Origin: Hsuehochloa calcarea
Taxonomy: Eukaryota; Streptophyta; Magnoliopsida; Poales; Poaceae
Assembly: GCA_036346395.1 (NCBI GenBank)
Contig: CM070599.1
Span: forward strand, 10,469,232-10,533,231
Direction of reading: 5' to 3'
DNA: 64,000 bases
This document shows, in pieces, positions 1-10,540 of the stretch. Numbering within the stretch: position 1 is the first letter of the stretch; every line of letters begins with the position of its first letter. A model generated the notes under the pieces. It saw only the letters and a list, made by a program, of their open reading frames with translations, had not been told where the DNA came from and did no database searches. The translations under genes and the position numbers were made by a program.

Positions 1-662
1 CCAAAAACTCTCTGCCGAAAGTAGCCACAAAAAGCCTCAAAAGCCCCATGTTACTCTTAATCTCTTCGGTATTTATATGTTAGAGCCCTAAACTGTGTCC
101 TTATTAACACAGACACAAAATCTTATCTGTTCCGAAAAACAAAGGACCCGAAACCCCTCAAGTCCTATGTTTTCCAATATCTCTAAACCATCCAGTTATG
201 AACGTCTGCCATAACTCTTCACGCATCGAAGCCTCCAGAATTACATCTCCCGTAGCCTCTCCACGCATCATGCCTCCCCTTTGATCTCGATATGCCCCAA
301 CGTAAGCACGACCACCTCGTGACATCCACAACCACCTGAATCTTGGATTTCCCCATCCTAGTTCGGTCTTCCTCGTCATCAACCATGCCGTCTCCACGCC
401 CAACCTGCACATGCAAGGATCAAATAACATTTTCCCAGCATAAGTTCTCCAACTTGACCAATATCAGTTCACACACACATATCACACTCTCATCTATCAA
501 TAAAGACAAACCAGATCATTCACGACCTTAAATTCCAGCTTTCTAAAAACAACTCGAGACTACTCTGTAAAACAGGTCTTATCACTGTGTACACATCGGT
601 CATACCGCTGGTTGACCAGACACAAGTAGTGAAGGTACTCGAAGAATACAAGAATTGAAGCA
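1..662. other. unassigned DNA, no gene supported
   Basis: I see no recognisable gene here. The longest frame is on the minus strand (about 158-430, 90 codons), with no motif I can name and no second exon. The composition is that of ordinary intergenic grass DNA. It may belong to the same older repeat as the 22-bp tandem array that follows. Confidence 0.4.
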
Positions 663-798
663 CTCGACGCTTACGACTACTTACCGTAAGCGTACGACCA
701 CCGATCATAAGCGTACGACCACCGACCACGAAGCCCACGACTACCGACCATGAAGCTCACGACTACTGATCACGAAGCGTATGACTACAGTCACAAAG
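663..798. repeat. degenerate tandem array of about 22 bp
   Basis: About five to six imperfect units of the form CACGAAGCxCACGACTACCGAC follow one another. The same theme (CACAAAGCCTATGACTACC) resumes immediately after the solo LTR at 5847, so the array was one block before the LTR element inserted into it. Confidence 0.65.
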
Positions 799-1054
799 TT
801 TGGATATCATGGGGATATGCTCCAGATCTTAGGATGATGTGACAATTGGCAATGGCGTTAATGGTTTGTCGTTTCACGTGTTTTCGACAAAGTTTGAATC
901 GTCGTGTGACAGCGGTCCGACCGCCATAGCATGGCGGTCCGATCGGTCCCAAATCGGTCGGACCGGTCATGAGCGGCGATCGGACCGGCCATGAGCGGCG
1001 GTCAGATCGTCAGTGACCAAATGTGTCAAAACGAGCTGGGCCAAAAATAGAGGG

Positions 1055-1922
1055 TGATACGGCCATATCTACAACCAAAGCATTGCAAAAGGTAAAACAA
1101 AATGTTGTGAAGGCCGATAGGGTGGATGGGGATGCTGGCCAACGAGAGGGAACGTTCTCTCTGGATAAAGCCCTAGCGCGTGCAAGGCGAACAAGAAAGA
1201 TATGTGGTGGTATGGCGCAAGGGTTGCATTGGCGTCGGAAGAAGCATCAAGCGCATGGAACAAGTTCGCAAGAAGCTAAGAGAAGAAAAGCCCACAACAC
1301 AAGGGAAACCAAGAGGAGATTTGGCCATGCATGGAGAGGACGCCAGAACATGGCATGTGGGTTGGTTCGTTTGGATCCAATTTGCATGACCAATTGGTGA
1401 TTAATATTTTATTCCAAGACTAGAATAGTTTAAATTCTAATTAAAAAAAGAAAAGTGTTTTTTGTTCGGATTATCGTTTCACGTGAACGAAGAACTCACT
1501 TTGACATCGCTCACGTGAATAGTAATCCGTAAGGTTATTAGAGTGCATCGGATTACTGCTCATCCGATTTTGTGCTTGCGTGGGAGGTTATATAAACCCC
1601 TATGGCCGCACCATATGGGGAACAAGTTATGATTTAGATAATAAAAATCGTAAAAGCCGCTTTGGCGCATATCGTGTTCTTGAGTCGTGATATGAGTTGG
1701 AGAGATTGAGGAGAAAGATTGAGAGCAATATCAAGATATCTATCTCTTGTTTCGGAGTACTACTACTTGCAATTCAATTTATTAGATTGGTTTGTGAGTA
1801 TATTGATTTTCTTACAATTCAATTCACCGAATTGGTTTGTGAGATTGCTAACGATCTTCGAGTGTACCGTGAAAGATTGGGCCAACAATCGATTCATCTA
1901 ATCAACTAGGTGGATCCGTATC
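1055..1922 (+). repeat. 5' LTR of gypsy element A
   Basis: 868-bp direct repeat matching 3196-4076. It contains a TATA-like TTATATAAA at 1588-1596 and the palindromic CACGTG hairpin arms at about 1468-1528. The final base before the PBS reads CG where the 3' copy reads CA. Confidence 0.85.
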
Positions 1923-1923
1923 G

Positions 1924-1935
1924 TGGTATCGAGCT
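1924..1935 (+). other. primer binding site (initiator Met-tRNA), damaged
   Basis: The sequence TGGTATCGAGC directly after the left LTR is the usual TGGTATCAGAGC plant initiator Met-tRNA primer site with CAG reduced to CG. The same one-base loss occurs in the PBS of the copia copy at 27445. Confidence 0.75.
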
Positions 1936-2160
1936 TCGCTTGTTCACTGATTGCGACGAAGATCAAGTATCGACATGGCCGATACAAAGGACATGAAGTT
2001 GGTCATGCAATTCAGCTACACTATAGATCAATGTGAGGAGGATCCACTCCACGATCCGAGCTACATATTCTTCAATCGGTGTCGAGTGGGAACACAGATT
2101 GTGCTATGATGATCGACACGGAAGCTTGACAAATCTTGCAAGCCAAACACTTGTGGATGA

Positions 2161-3070
2161 TTGGGGTTGATCACAAAGCCACATCCGAGCCATATCTATT
2201 GCTTTGGAGGTTCAAGCACATTCGATCACAAAACAAGTGGAGTTAAAATTTTCTTTGGATGGGTATATCTTGTTGTTACTTGTGACGTGATTCCTATGCA
2301 TATGAGAGCATGTTCGTTGGTGATTGGTGCATATTGGTTGAAAGAACAAGACATACATCGAAGTTGCATCACGCCCGTCATGCGGTACTCCTTTCCATGG
2401 AGAGGAACACGAAGGACATTACATCTTGGTCCTCGTCAAGGTACTTTGAAGATAGACAATGACGAGACAAGGCCCAATGAGACATTAAAGAGCAAAGAAG
2501 AAAGGCTAAAGGCCAAGAAACGTGAAGAAGAACGGTTGGCCGAGGAAGAACAGAAGAAATTAGAATTGGCAACCCTTCTTTCTACCCAAAACAGCAAGAG
2601 GTGTCGCTCCATGATGACAAAACTAGTAGTGAGGCACCACAAGATGGTCTTTGTATGTCGACCAAGACGGTTCGAGTTGACAACACTTCCATTCTCACAA
2701 CGGACAACGAACCAACGTTTTCAAACCGAGTGCAAAATCAATGGCAAAGTTTACAAGCTTATCGTTGATGGTGGAAGCTACAACAATATCATTAGCAACG
2801 ATTTGGTGCAAGCTTTGGGGTTGACAACTGGCGACATCGAACCGTATTATGCACAATGGTTGCATAATGCTCGAAAACCAAAATTACTCATCGTGTCAAA
2901 GTTTATTTTTCAAGAGGAGACTATCACGACAAAGTGGAGGTGACGTCGTGCCTATGCATGCATGTCACTTGTTGTTGGGGCGCCCGTGGCAAGATGATCG
3001 CAATGCTACGCACTACCGGAGGTCCAACAAGTACTCTTTGGTGCATCAGGAAGATCATATACCTGTGTCC
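2161..3070 (+). pseudogene. degenerate retropepsin (protease) relic of gypsy element A
   Basis: This is what remains of the gag-pol frame of element A. A charged helix-like stretch rich in Glu and Lys (about 2470-2570) is followed by an aspartic protease domain: INGKVYKLIVDGGSYNN around 2737-2790, with the catalytic Asp codon at 2767 in a D-G-G context, and YYAQWLHNARKPKL at about 2845-2886. The frame breaks near 2938; the downstream half, VVPMHACHLLLGRPWQDD, continues in another frame from about 2943. An upstream block (CDVIPMHMRACSLVIGAYW at about 2283-2340) resembles the same protease C-terminal motif, as if the domain had been partly duplicated or rearranged. No downstream RT, RNase H or integrase exists. 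It is non-functional as written. Confidence 0.72.
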
Positions 3071-3181
3071 TATGCCGAGAATTCTATTCATGCCGAGGAG
3101 ATCATAGCTAAAAAGACGATCGTGAAGACTACCCCGACAGAGATTCCTGAGGTTACACAAAAGACGAGGACGTCTTTTCTT

Positions 3182-3195
3182 GAAGAAAAGGAGGA
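3182..3195 (+). other. polypurine tract of gypsy element A
   Basis: GAAGAAAAGGAGGA abuts the TGATACGG start of the 3' LTR, the expected place for plus-strand DNA priming. Confidence 0.75.
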
Positions 3196-4076
3196 TGATA
3201 CGGCCATATCTACAACCAAAGCATTGCAAAAGGTAAAACAAAATGTTGTGAAGGCCGATAGGGTGGATGGGGATGCTCGCCAACGAGAGGGAACGTTCTT
3301 CTGGATAAAGCCTAAGCGCGCGCGGGCAACAAGAAAGATATGTGGTGGTATGGCGGCAAGGGTTGCATTACGCCGAAGAAGCATCAAGCGCATGGAACAA
3401 GTTCGTGCAAGAAGCTAAGAGAAGAAAAGCCCACAACACAAGGGAAACCAAGAGGGAGATTTGGCCATGCATGGAGAGGACGCCAGGAACATGGCATGTG
3501 GGTTGGTTCAGTTTGGATCCAATTCAGACAGCCAATTGGTGATTAATATTTTATTCCAAGACTAGAATAGTTTAAATTCTAATTAAAAAAAAAGAAAAGT
3601 GTTTTTTTGTTCGGATTACTGTTCACGTGAACAAGAATCTCGGACTGACATCGCTCACGTGAATAGTAATCCAAAGAAGGTTATCAGAGTGCATCGGATT
3701 CTTGTTCATCCGATTTTGTGCTTGCGTGGGAGGCTATATAAACCCCCCATGGCCGCACCATATGGGGGAACAAGTTATGATTTAGATAATAAAAATCAGA
3801 AAAGCCGTTTTGGCGCATATCGTGTGTTCTTGAGTCGTGATATGAGTTGGAGAGATTGAGGGAGAAAGATTGAGAGCAATATCAAGATATCTATCTCTTG
3901 TTTCGGAGTACTACTACTTGCAATTCAATCTATTAGATTGGTTTGTGAGTATATTGATTTTCTTACAATTCAATTCACCGAATTGGTTTGTGAGATTGCT
4001 ACTGATCTTCGAGTGTACCGTGAAAGATTGGGCCAACAATCAGGATTCATCTAATCAACTAGGTGGATCCGTATCA
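3196..4076 (+). repeat. 3' LTR of gypsy element A
   Basis: 881-bp copy of 1055-1922, ending GTATCA before the GAGGG target duplication. A TATA-like CTATATAAA lies at 3734-3742. It differs from the 5' copy by scattered small indels, several at CAG or CTG triplets. Confidence 0.87.
3613..3672. repeat. inverted repeat with CACGTG in both arms, inside the LTR
   Basis: GGATTACTGTTCACGTGA (3613-3630) and TCACGTGAATAGTAATCC (3655-3672) pair at 17 of 18 positions across a 24-bp spacer. Each arm carries CACGTG, the G-box core bound by plant bZIP and bHLH factors. The 5' LTR holds a slightly damaged copy at 1468-1528. A role as an LTR enhancer or hairpin is inference. Confidence 0.7.
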
Positions 4077-4975
4077 GAGGGTATAGGCAAGAGAGGGGAT
4101 TCTATTGCTCTTGGTCCTATAATTTTTGGAGTCTCCAGTCAAAAGTTCTATTGGTTTAAAGTTTCCAGTAGGTTTCGGATTTTCAGGAGTTGAAAATCGG
4201 CTAAATCCTTTTGGGCGGTCAGACCGGCCTATAGCTGGCGGTCCGACCGGCAAGGCTGGCGGTTCGACCGGCCCTGAGGGGCGGTCGGACCGATTGTCAC
4301 TTGAACGTCGGTCTTCGTGACGGCGTTGTTCATTGGTTAGGTAAAAGTCATGAGTTTCAGGGCATATGTATTGCATGATGCATGTTTTGACTAACGTTGG
4401 TCAAGTTGTGAAGAACTTGTTTCTGGATTCGATTTGCTTGTCTGTTGCTGTGCAGGTTGCTTGGTGGTCAATGACGGTCAACGGCAAGGATGATCGGGAC
4501 TAGGATTGGAGAGCTAAGGTTCAGAACGATCGACGATGCCGGGTGAGGAAAATAAACTCAAGTGTGGTGCAGAATAGACAAGGATGACCGAACGGACAGT
4601 TCGGTGCAACTGGTTGATCAAGCGGTGCGGGAGTCGGTGCAAGTGCCATGGTGGTTTCGGTGGGAGCCGGATGGGAGAGACTTGCCGACATGGAGAGAGC
4701 CGTTGATCAACCTACACGCATGCGAGCAGCGAAGTGCTTCACGCAGATGGACTCGGTCTTCGGAGAAGGACCGAGAAGGGGTATTTTGGTAATCTTACCA
4801 AATACCACCTTGGTGACCTTTTGCCAACCCGCGGCGCAAGACGACGCAAAGAGAAGCGGTTTAGGTCAAGAGGTGTTGAAGACGGCGCTTTAAAATGTGT
4901 GCGTGTGTGACCCGTTTGTGTTGGGCCTTAACGGGAGCCCATTTAAGTTAATCTTCTAGAAGGTCTAAGCCTCCA

Positions 4976-4985
4976 CTATAAATAG
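4976..4985 (+). promoter_or_regulatory. TATA box of the solo LTR
   Basis: CTATAAATAG lies in a context (GCC...CTATAAATAGAGG) very similar to the TATA boxes of the copia nest LTRs at 20236 and 47986, and precedes the likely R-U5 part of the LTR. Confidence 0.6.
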
Positions 4986-5846
4986 AGGAGGGAGGTGGCT
5001 GCACCCCCTTCAACCCTTTCATTATTGTTGAAACTCTAGTTTTGCTTAGGGAGAGGATTAGTGGAGGTTAGGGTTCTAGAGAGTTTTGATTTGATTTCGT
5101 GCTCTTGGATTGAGCTTTGTCCTCTATTGATGGAGTGACTGTAAACTCAAACCCTATCAAATCAATCTAAGGAAAGTTTGCTCAAAGATGTGTCTCTTTG
5201 CCTTCCTTCTCTCTATTTTGTGATTTTGAGTCTTTCTTTGATTCGTGAGTCTTTGATTGATTTCTTCATGTGATCTAGCTTGCTATGACATGTGGGAACA
5301 CATCTATGATCATCTTGACCATCAATCACCCACGAGCAAGTTTTTCGATCTAGTTTTCGTTTTGACTCGATTTTGAACCATCCTCCTCTCAAACGGAAAA
5401 AGGTCGTAACTTTTCCAAGTATATTCACGATTTTCGATTGGAATAGGATCCTGACATCCTAGAGAAGGTGTGTTCCAAGTTTCATCAAGTTTGGAGTTGT
5501 AGATCAAAAGTTACATCTATTTGCAACTTCGTTTTGATCTGCTTTTCTGCTCATCGATCGAGGTCGATCGCCCAAAATGACCGGTCCGACCGCCCAAGGT
5601 GACCGGTCCGACCGCCATTAACACAGAGGTCAGACCGCCCAACACTTAGAATTTTAGCCCGTGTTGATTTTGGTTGTTTTGCTTCGGGGTTTAGATTGGA
5701 TTCAATACTAGTCTTTCGCTGTACTGGTATATTGATCTTCATAGCTTCCATAGCTATTGGAGTGAAATTTGTATTGAATCTAATCTTAGTTGAAAAAGTG
5801 CGCGTGCTCCTATTCACCCCCCTCTAGTCGCCTTTTCGGTCCAACA

Positions 5847-6230
5847 CAAAGCCTATGACTACCAACCACCATCAGAGTTTCGGCGACCATGCAATCAGAT
5901 TCGACTATCAACCACCATCGAGCTTCAACCATCGACTACCAATGTAGTTTAGACCATCGACCGAGCACAGCAGCTTCAACCATAGACCAGGTACTGTAGC
6001 TTCGACTATCGACTAGTCACTATAGCTTCCGACCATCGACTATGACTATCCTTTGTACTTGGTACATGGAGTTACAGTACTCGTAGAAACAACACTCGGT
6101 GCTATAGCACTTGGAGCTATAGTACTCTGAACTATATTACTTGGCACTCGGAGCTACAGTACTCATAACTACAGTACTCTGAGTCTAGTCAAAAGGGATC
6201 ATCGAGTATCACCGTTTGGACCACCTGATA
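5847..6230. repeat. degenerate short-period repeat tract
   Basis: Loose repeats of ACCATCGACTA and GCTTCGAC change into AGTACTC and GAGCTACAGTACTC units towards 6180. It continues the array at 663-798. I see no coding potential. Confidence 0.5.
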
Positions 6231-6719
6231 CAAGGCATGATCCGACCACCCACGCTGAAAATCCAACAACCGAAACTTTTACAAACGCAAATGTCAATGC
6301 AACCCAACCTTCAATTATTCATCATCACAAAATCTACGACCAGTCCACATGGTCTAACAGTTATGTAAAATATGTATACAGATATGGTACAACATAAGCG
6401 CACAACATCTTAAATACATACGCACACAATTTATACAATGTAATTACACACGGGCTACAATATGTCTCACTCGCCTCAGCCACCCTCTGCTTGTTGCGCC
6501 TACGTCTGCGTGTGCGTCCTATCCTAGTCTTGTGTTGAGCATGTCCCGTGGGGTGCGTGAACTGGTCCGAAGAGCCCTGGTCCCTCCCACCATGGCTTGC
6601 AAGAGATTAAATGCCAAGTCAATTCAAAATAAATAGAATGCCAAAATACATGGAAATAAAGCATTAAAATGAAATGAAGTACAGAAAGGCGCAAATATTA
6701 TAACACTACCCGTTAACAT
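6231..6719. other. unassigned DNA
   Basis: No gene recognised. On the minus strand about 6440-6590 reads as a short Arg- and Gln-rich frame that could be the tail of a transposon gene, but nothing around it supports this. Confidence 0.3.
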
Positions 6720-7010
6720 AAAATATTGACAAACTAATTAGGGATAATTAATTATGACTAAATTAATTATGATAAATTAATTACGACTAAATTATTTACA
6801 ACTAATTATTTATGACTAAATTAATTATGACTAATTAATTACAATTAATTAATTTCAACTAATAAAATTAATTGTGACTAGTTAATTACCACTACTTAGG
6901 GATAATTAATTACGACTAAATAATTACGATTAATTAACTATGACTAACTAATCACGACCAATTAATTTGGATCAAAGAATTAGAACTTAATAATTTAACA
7001 CTAATTACAC
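6720..7010. repeat. AT-rich degenerate tandem repeat (AATTAATTAYGACTA type)
   Basis: Around fifteen variants of TTAATTATGACTAAA or TTAATTACGACTAAT follow one another with irregular spacing. Such tracts bend and melt easily and are typical of non-coding grass repeats. Confidence 0.7.
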
Positions 7011-7739
7011 AGTTCATTAACATAATGCATACGAGAAAAATTACCTCCTCTAAAAGATCTTCTCTTGATGTTGAACTTGTTGTACTAATACGATCGCTAA
7101 TAACTGCTCTAAACATTAATTTCAGTCGATCACGCTACCTCTCGCTCGCTTGATCCTACGCTGAGTGCTCGGTTTTGGGGTGGAGAATGAGAGCGACACA
7201 CTGGGTTTTTTAGCCCCATGAAGCAAAGATTTCCACCGAGTGCGAAGCGACGGGAAGAGAGGGAATCTGATTCCCTCCTAGCACCAGATTTTTTTTGCGC
7301 ATGCGGAATAGCGAGTGACCGATGTAACACGATGGGATGGGAGTCCCACATGCACACAGACACGGGCGACGCCATTCCCCTAGCGCATGGATGTGAGTCA
7401 GAACCGCTCCCGGGGCGCACCGACTCGGCGAGATCGGCCCAAGGGAGTACCGACGAGGTAAGACCGTGCCCCAGGCACACAACTTAGCGATGGTTCGCCC
7501 ACTGGTGGCTCCATGAAGTCATTTTTGGCTTTGACGTGGAGAGGGGGCTAGAATTGCTATTGAGCGTGTCAACAATACTATATTAGCTAAAAACTCTATT
7601 TACATGCCCTCATCTCACATCTTTCCAAAGCATCAAATGGAAGGTTAGAGTAAATTGCATTGTAGATCATTTGACATCCAATATATGTGCATCTAGGTTC
7701 GTGAAAATCGCACTCAACATATATAAATTGACTCATCTT
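7011..7739. other. unassigned DNA, no gene supported
   Basis: Frames open on both strands at 7130-7490 because stops are scarce in GC-rich sequence, but none has a recognisable motif. From about 7620 the DNA is AT-rich and leads into the LINE relic. Confidence 0.35.
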
Positions 7740-8701
7740 AGTTCCAAGATTCAATAACTTTGATTATTGGCCCTAAGTTGCTTGCTTTCAATAATAATGT
7801 TGTGGTGCGAATAGCCAATGCTCATCTTACCATGGATAAGGATACGGTTCGGTGGAACTTGCATAGGTCTAGACAATTTCCAGTCAAATCTATGTATGCT
7901 TTTTTGGGCGACACACCAATTGTCGTTTTCGCTGTAAAAAGTTTTAGAAAGTTAAAGTACCTCTTAAGATAAAAATTTTCTTGTGGTACTTTTGTAGAGG
8001 AGTTATTCCGACTAAGGATAATTTATTAAAACAGAACTGGAGGGGTGACACAAATTGTTGCTTTTGTGGTCAACAGGAGACTATTCAATATTTTTTTTAT
8101 TGTCGCTTTGTCCGTTTTGCTTGGCGCATAGTTCAGATTGCTTTTAATCTTAACAGAGCTAATAATATTCAGAATATCTTTGGGAACTGGTTATTAGGTG
8201 TTAATTTGGATTTAAAAACAACTATTTGGGTAGGGGCGGCTGCACTATGTTGATCTATTTGGTTATGTCGTAATGATGTCATTTTCGATAAGACATTTAT
8301 TAACAATCCTTTGCAGGTTATATTTAGATGTATCCATTGGATTCACTCTTTGTCAGCTTTGCAATGCCAAGGAAGGATGGAGGCCTTGGTGGCTGGGAGG
8401 AAAACATTGAAGGTTATTTCAAGGGAGATATTCAACAAGCATTAATGGAAGCTATGTGATAGGTTTCGAGATGCTTGACAATCTTTTAGTTATTATTTAT
8501 TTTCATAAGGATGTTTATTGTTTTTACGGTGTTTGTTTTGCCAGTGGTTTGTGTTTTTGTAGTCTTGCTGTTTCTTTATGGCTCTTAGGGCTACTGTTTA
8601 GCCTGGTTATGACTTTTTAGATATTTGTAATAAATCTTGGGCTGTGTGCATCCTTTGATACATAGGTTTAGAGAGATTTTCTCTTCTACTATCTAAAAAA
8701 A
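7740..8701 (+). pseudogene. 5'-truncated LINE, reverse-transcriptase zinc-binding (zf-RVT) tail
   Basis: Translated on the plus strand, 7740-8460 reads as the C-terminal zf-RVT region of a plant L1-type LINE: VRWNLHRSRQFPVKSMYAFL (from about 7850), then IKIFLWYFCRGVIPTKDNLL (about 7970-8030), the zinc-binding part NCCFCGQQETIQYFFYC (about 8054-8104), and WLCRNDVIFDK (about 8262-8294). Frameshifts near 7940 and stops (for example about 8250 and 8445) break it. The upstream endonuclease and RT are absent, as expected after 5' truncation. The 3' end is a short A run (about 8694-8701, CTAAAAAAACAG). I could not find a clear target duplication. Confidence 0.78.
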
Positions 8702-9430
8702 CAGAGCCAAAACTCTCAAGCATTTGAAACTTTCTAACTCAAATATAAAATTTTCACTTGGAATTAACAGTTTCACTCCATGTTGCTTGGAACTTTCTTT
8801 GGCAAGGCACCGACAGTTGACGACAGTCGCACTGCCGAGGTAGGCAGAGGTGAACACATGCGAGTCTCACCCGATGGTGAGTCGTGCTGGCGGAAGAGTC
8901 GTCACCGACATAGTGGTCTTAGTTGTCAGCACGAGCTGAGGTGTCGTACACACATATGGGAGGAATACAATGACCGTATACGATCGGATGCACATACTTG
9001 GTGTTTCAGTGACGGAGCTTGAGCAAAATTTCAAAGGAGTCAAAAATTAAATCAAATTCGTATACAATCGCTCACCATCGGGTCGCGACGCCTTACACAA
9101 AGACAAAGACTTGCCTCTCTGGCCATCGATTGTGTTTTTATCGTTACCGTTCGGCCAAGCCTCGGCAAACCCACGACGCACCAACGGTTAGCGGCTCGTC
9201 TGCTGCTTCCGTACTTTGCTGCCGCATGATTGAGATTATTGTTTCGCTGAGTAATGTTGTAACTAGTAGCAGGCAGCAACAATGAACCTTCTAAATGGAC
9301 TTGACCTAGCTAAATTGGAACGGCTGTGGATTACATACACATTGTTAATTTTTTTTCTTTTGAAATGCTATAAGTCCACGGCACCAAGTCCTCCATCCCT
9401 GCGGTGTTTGGTTGCCCGTATCTACCCTAA
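8702..9430. other. unassigned DNA
   Basis: Open frames at 8780-9285 carry no motif I know. There is no evidence for a host gene. Confidence 0.35.
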
Positions 9431-9549
9431 AGGCTTGTTTGGATACACTGTAATCCAACTCAATCCCTTCAGATTAACTTATAATTTGAACTAAAATTCC
9501 TTCCAATCCAAATGAATTGGTTCTAATCCCTTCCTATCCAAACAAGCCA
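9431..9549. mobile_element. Tourist-like MITE (PIF/Harbinger type), 119 bp
   Basis: Terminal inverted repeats GGCTTGTTTGGATA (from 9432) and TATCCAAACAAGCC (to 9548) enclose an AT-rich core. TAA flanks both ends (9428-9430 and 9550-9552), matching the 3-bp TAA/TTA target preference of Tourist elements. There is no coding capacity. The superfamily call rests on the target duplication and size; an hAT-type MITE is less likely because no 8-bp duplication is visible. Confidence 0.72.
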
Positions 9550-9736
9550 TAACCTGATCCGTGCATGCAAAAAGGCCTCTCGAGCTAGGCCCCAGGGAAA
9601 CGTAAATTTCCTTCGTTTCTCGCGAGCTAGGCTCGTGAGGGCACACGCTGTATGCAACTGTTGTGTCACCTCTCCTCTCTTCCCGGGCTTCTTCCCTTCG
9701 TCAATGTGGCTCGTCGTTGCAATCCCTTCCAAAGAT

Positions 9737-9772
9737 AATCTGATTGCTTAGTGTAATCTGATTGCTTAGTGT
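9737..9772. repeat. perfect 18-bp tandem duplication
   Basis: AATCTGATTGCTTAGTGT occurs twice head to tail with no mismatch. No function is evident. Confidence 0.85.
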
Positions 9773-9789
9773 AGAGATCCTCACGATGC

Positions 9790-10263
9790 CTTGAGTGCAG
9801 AAGAAGTGGCCACTTTGCTCACCGCTGCTCGGAGAAATGAAACAAGACGGCGACACCGGCAGCCATGGAGTACACTACATCCCCGGCACGACGGATCAGA
9901 GGTCGGCGACAAGATCGCCGCTTATCGCCGCCACTGTGTTTGGCCACATCCGTGGTCCGGACACGAACCCCGACGACATCCTCAGACGACTACCGCACCA
10001 TCTTCCCCGAGGAGCCGGGTAAAGGTCAAGATGAACGACTTCTCCCCGCCGAATAGAAGCATTGCGTCACCGCAAGAAGGCTTGAAGTATGAACTGATTG
10101 TTCATCTTGACAGGAAGCACTGGAAGCCCGGCAAGGAGGGCACCCCAGCTCTCGATTTAGTCGGTTTCCTTCCTCATGATCGGATTCGGAGGGCAGCACG
10201 CCCCCGAGAATCTGCACCTTCCTCCGGCTCCCCCACCGGTGCGGCATGGCGGTCATGGTGGCC
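9790..10263 (+). pseudogene. degenerate repetitive coding DNA, left half (split by copia element)
   Basis: GC-rich DNA with stretches such as YELIVHLDRKHWKPGKEG (about 10087-10140) that recall the multi-copy DUF4283 or zinc-knuckle protein families of grasses. The reading frame changes several times, so no intact product exists. The right half resumes after the copia element at 12132. Assignment to that family is a guess from style and context, not from a clear motif. Confidence 0.3.
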
Positions 10264-10268
10264 GTCGT

Positions 10269-10524
10269 TGTTGGCCTAGACCGAAGATAAACACACGCAA
10301 TAACACAAGAAATTTTTTTGTGCCGCTGGATCAACAGCAGTTTTTCTGAATTTCTCTTGCTCTATTGCTCTTGATAATTAACTTACAAGACCATAGGTGC
10401 CTTTATATAGGCTAAGCATTTGGATTCTTTGATCCAATTCGTTTCTGAGTAGGAAACCTACTCGGACTCACATTAGGAAACCAAAACAGAAAGAAAAAAC
10501 TTTCTAAACAAAGATTACCTAATA
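10269..10524 (-). repeat. 3' LTR of the gag-only copia element
   Basis: 256-bp direct repeat matching 11869-12126, with the TATA-like CTATATAAAG on the minus strand (about 10401-10410). Confidence 0.87.
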
Positions 10525-10540
10525 ATCACTCCCCAATCTT
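10525..10540 (-). other. polypurine tract of the gag-only copia element
   Basis: On the minus strand AAGATTGGGGAGTGAT directly precedes the 3' LTR. Confidence 0.7.

Larger units (their letters stand above)
1055..4076 (+). mobile_element. non-autonomous Ty3/gypsy element (A) with LTRs, PBS and PPT
   Basis: Two direct repeats (1055-1922 and 3196-4076) both begin TGATACGGCCATATCTAC and end GGATCCGTATC. A perfect 5-bp target duplication GAGGG flanks the element (1050-1054 and 4077-4081). A primer binding site follows the left LTR at 1924 and a purine tract precedes the right LTR at 3182-3195. The internal region is only about 1.27 kb and holds degenerate retropepsin sequence; no reverse transcriptase, RNase H or integrase is visible. 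It sits inside the solo LTR at 799-5846, so it is younger than that element's insertion. Its protease resembles that of gypsy element B on the minus strand at 52018-52400. Confidence 0.88.
799..5846 (+). mobile_element. solo LTR of a copia (Sirevirus-like) element, split by a gypsy insertion
   Basis: The two outer pieces (799-1054 and 4077-5846) make an LTR of about 2.0 kb once the gypsy element at 1055-4076 and its duplicated GAGGG are removed. The left flank ends CACAAAG at 798 and the right flank begins CAAAG at 5847, which fits a 5-bp target duplication; the first bases read TTTGG rather than the expected TG start. A TATA box at 4976 and the end CACCCCCCTCTAGTCGCC then TTTCGGTCCAACA resemble the LTR ends of the copia nest at 19442-48819. 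GGTCCGACC and GGTCGGACC palindromic motifs cluster at about 905-1010, 4212-4292 and 5580-5640. There is no internal region and no second LTR in the window, so recombination to a solo LTR is the simplest reading. Family assignment is inference. Confidence 0.65.

Noticed and set aside
2161..2943. A 260-codon open frame as an intact host gene
   Set aside because: It lies between LTRs, primer site and purine tract of a gypsy element and holds a broken retropepsin; the protein continues in another frame.
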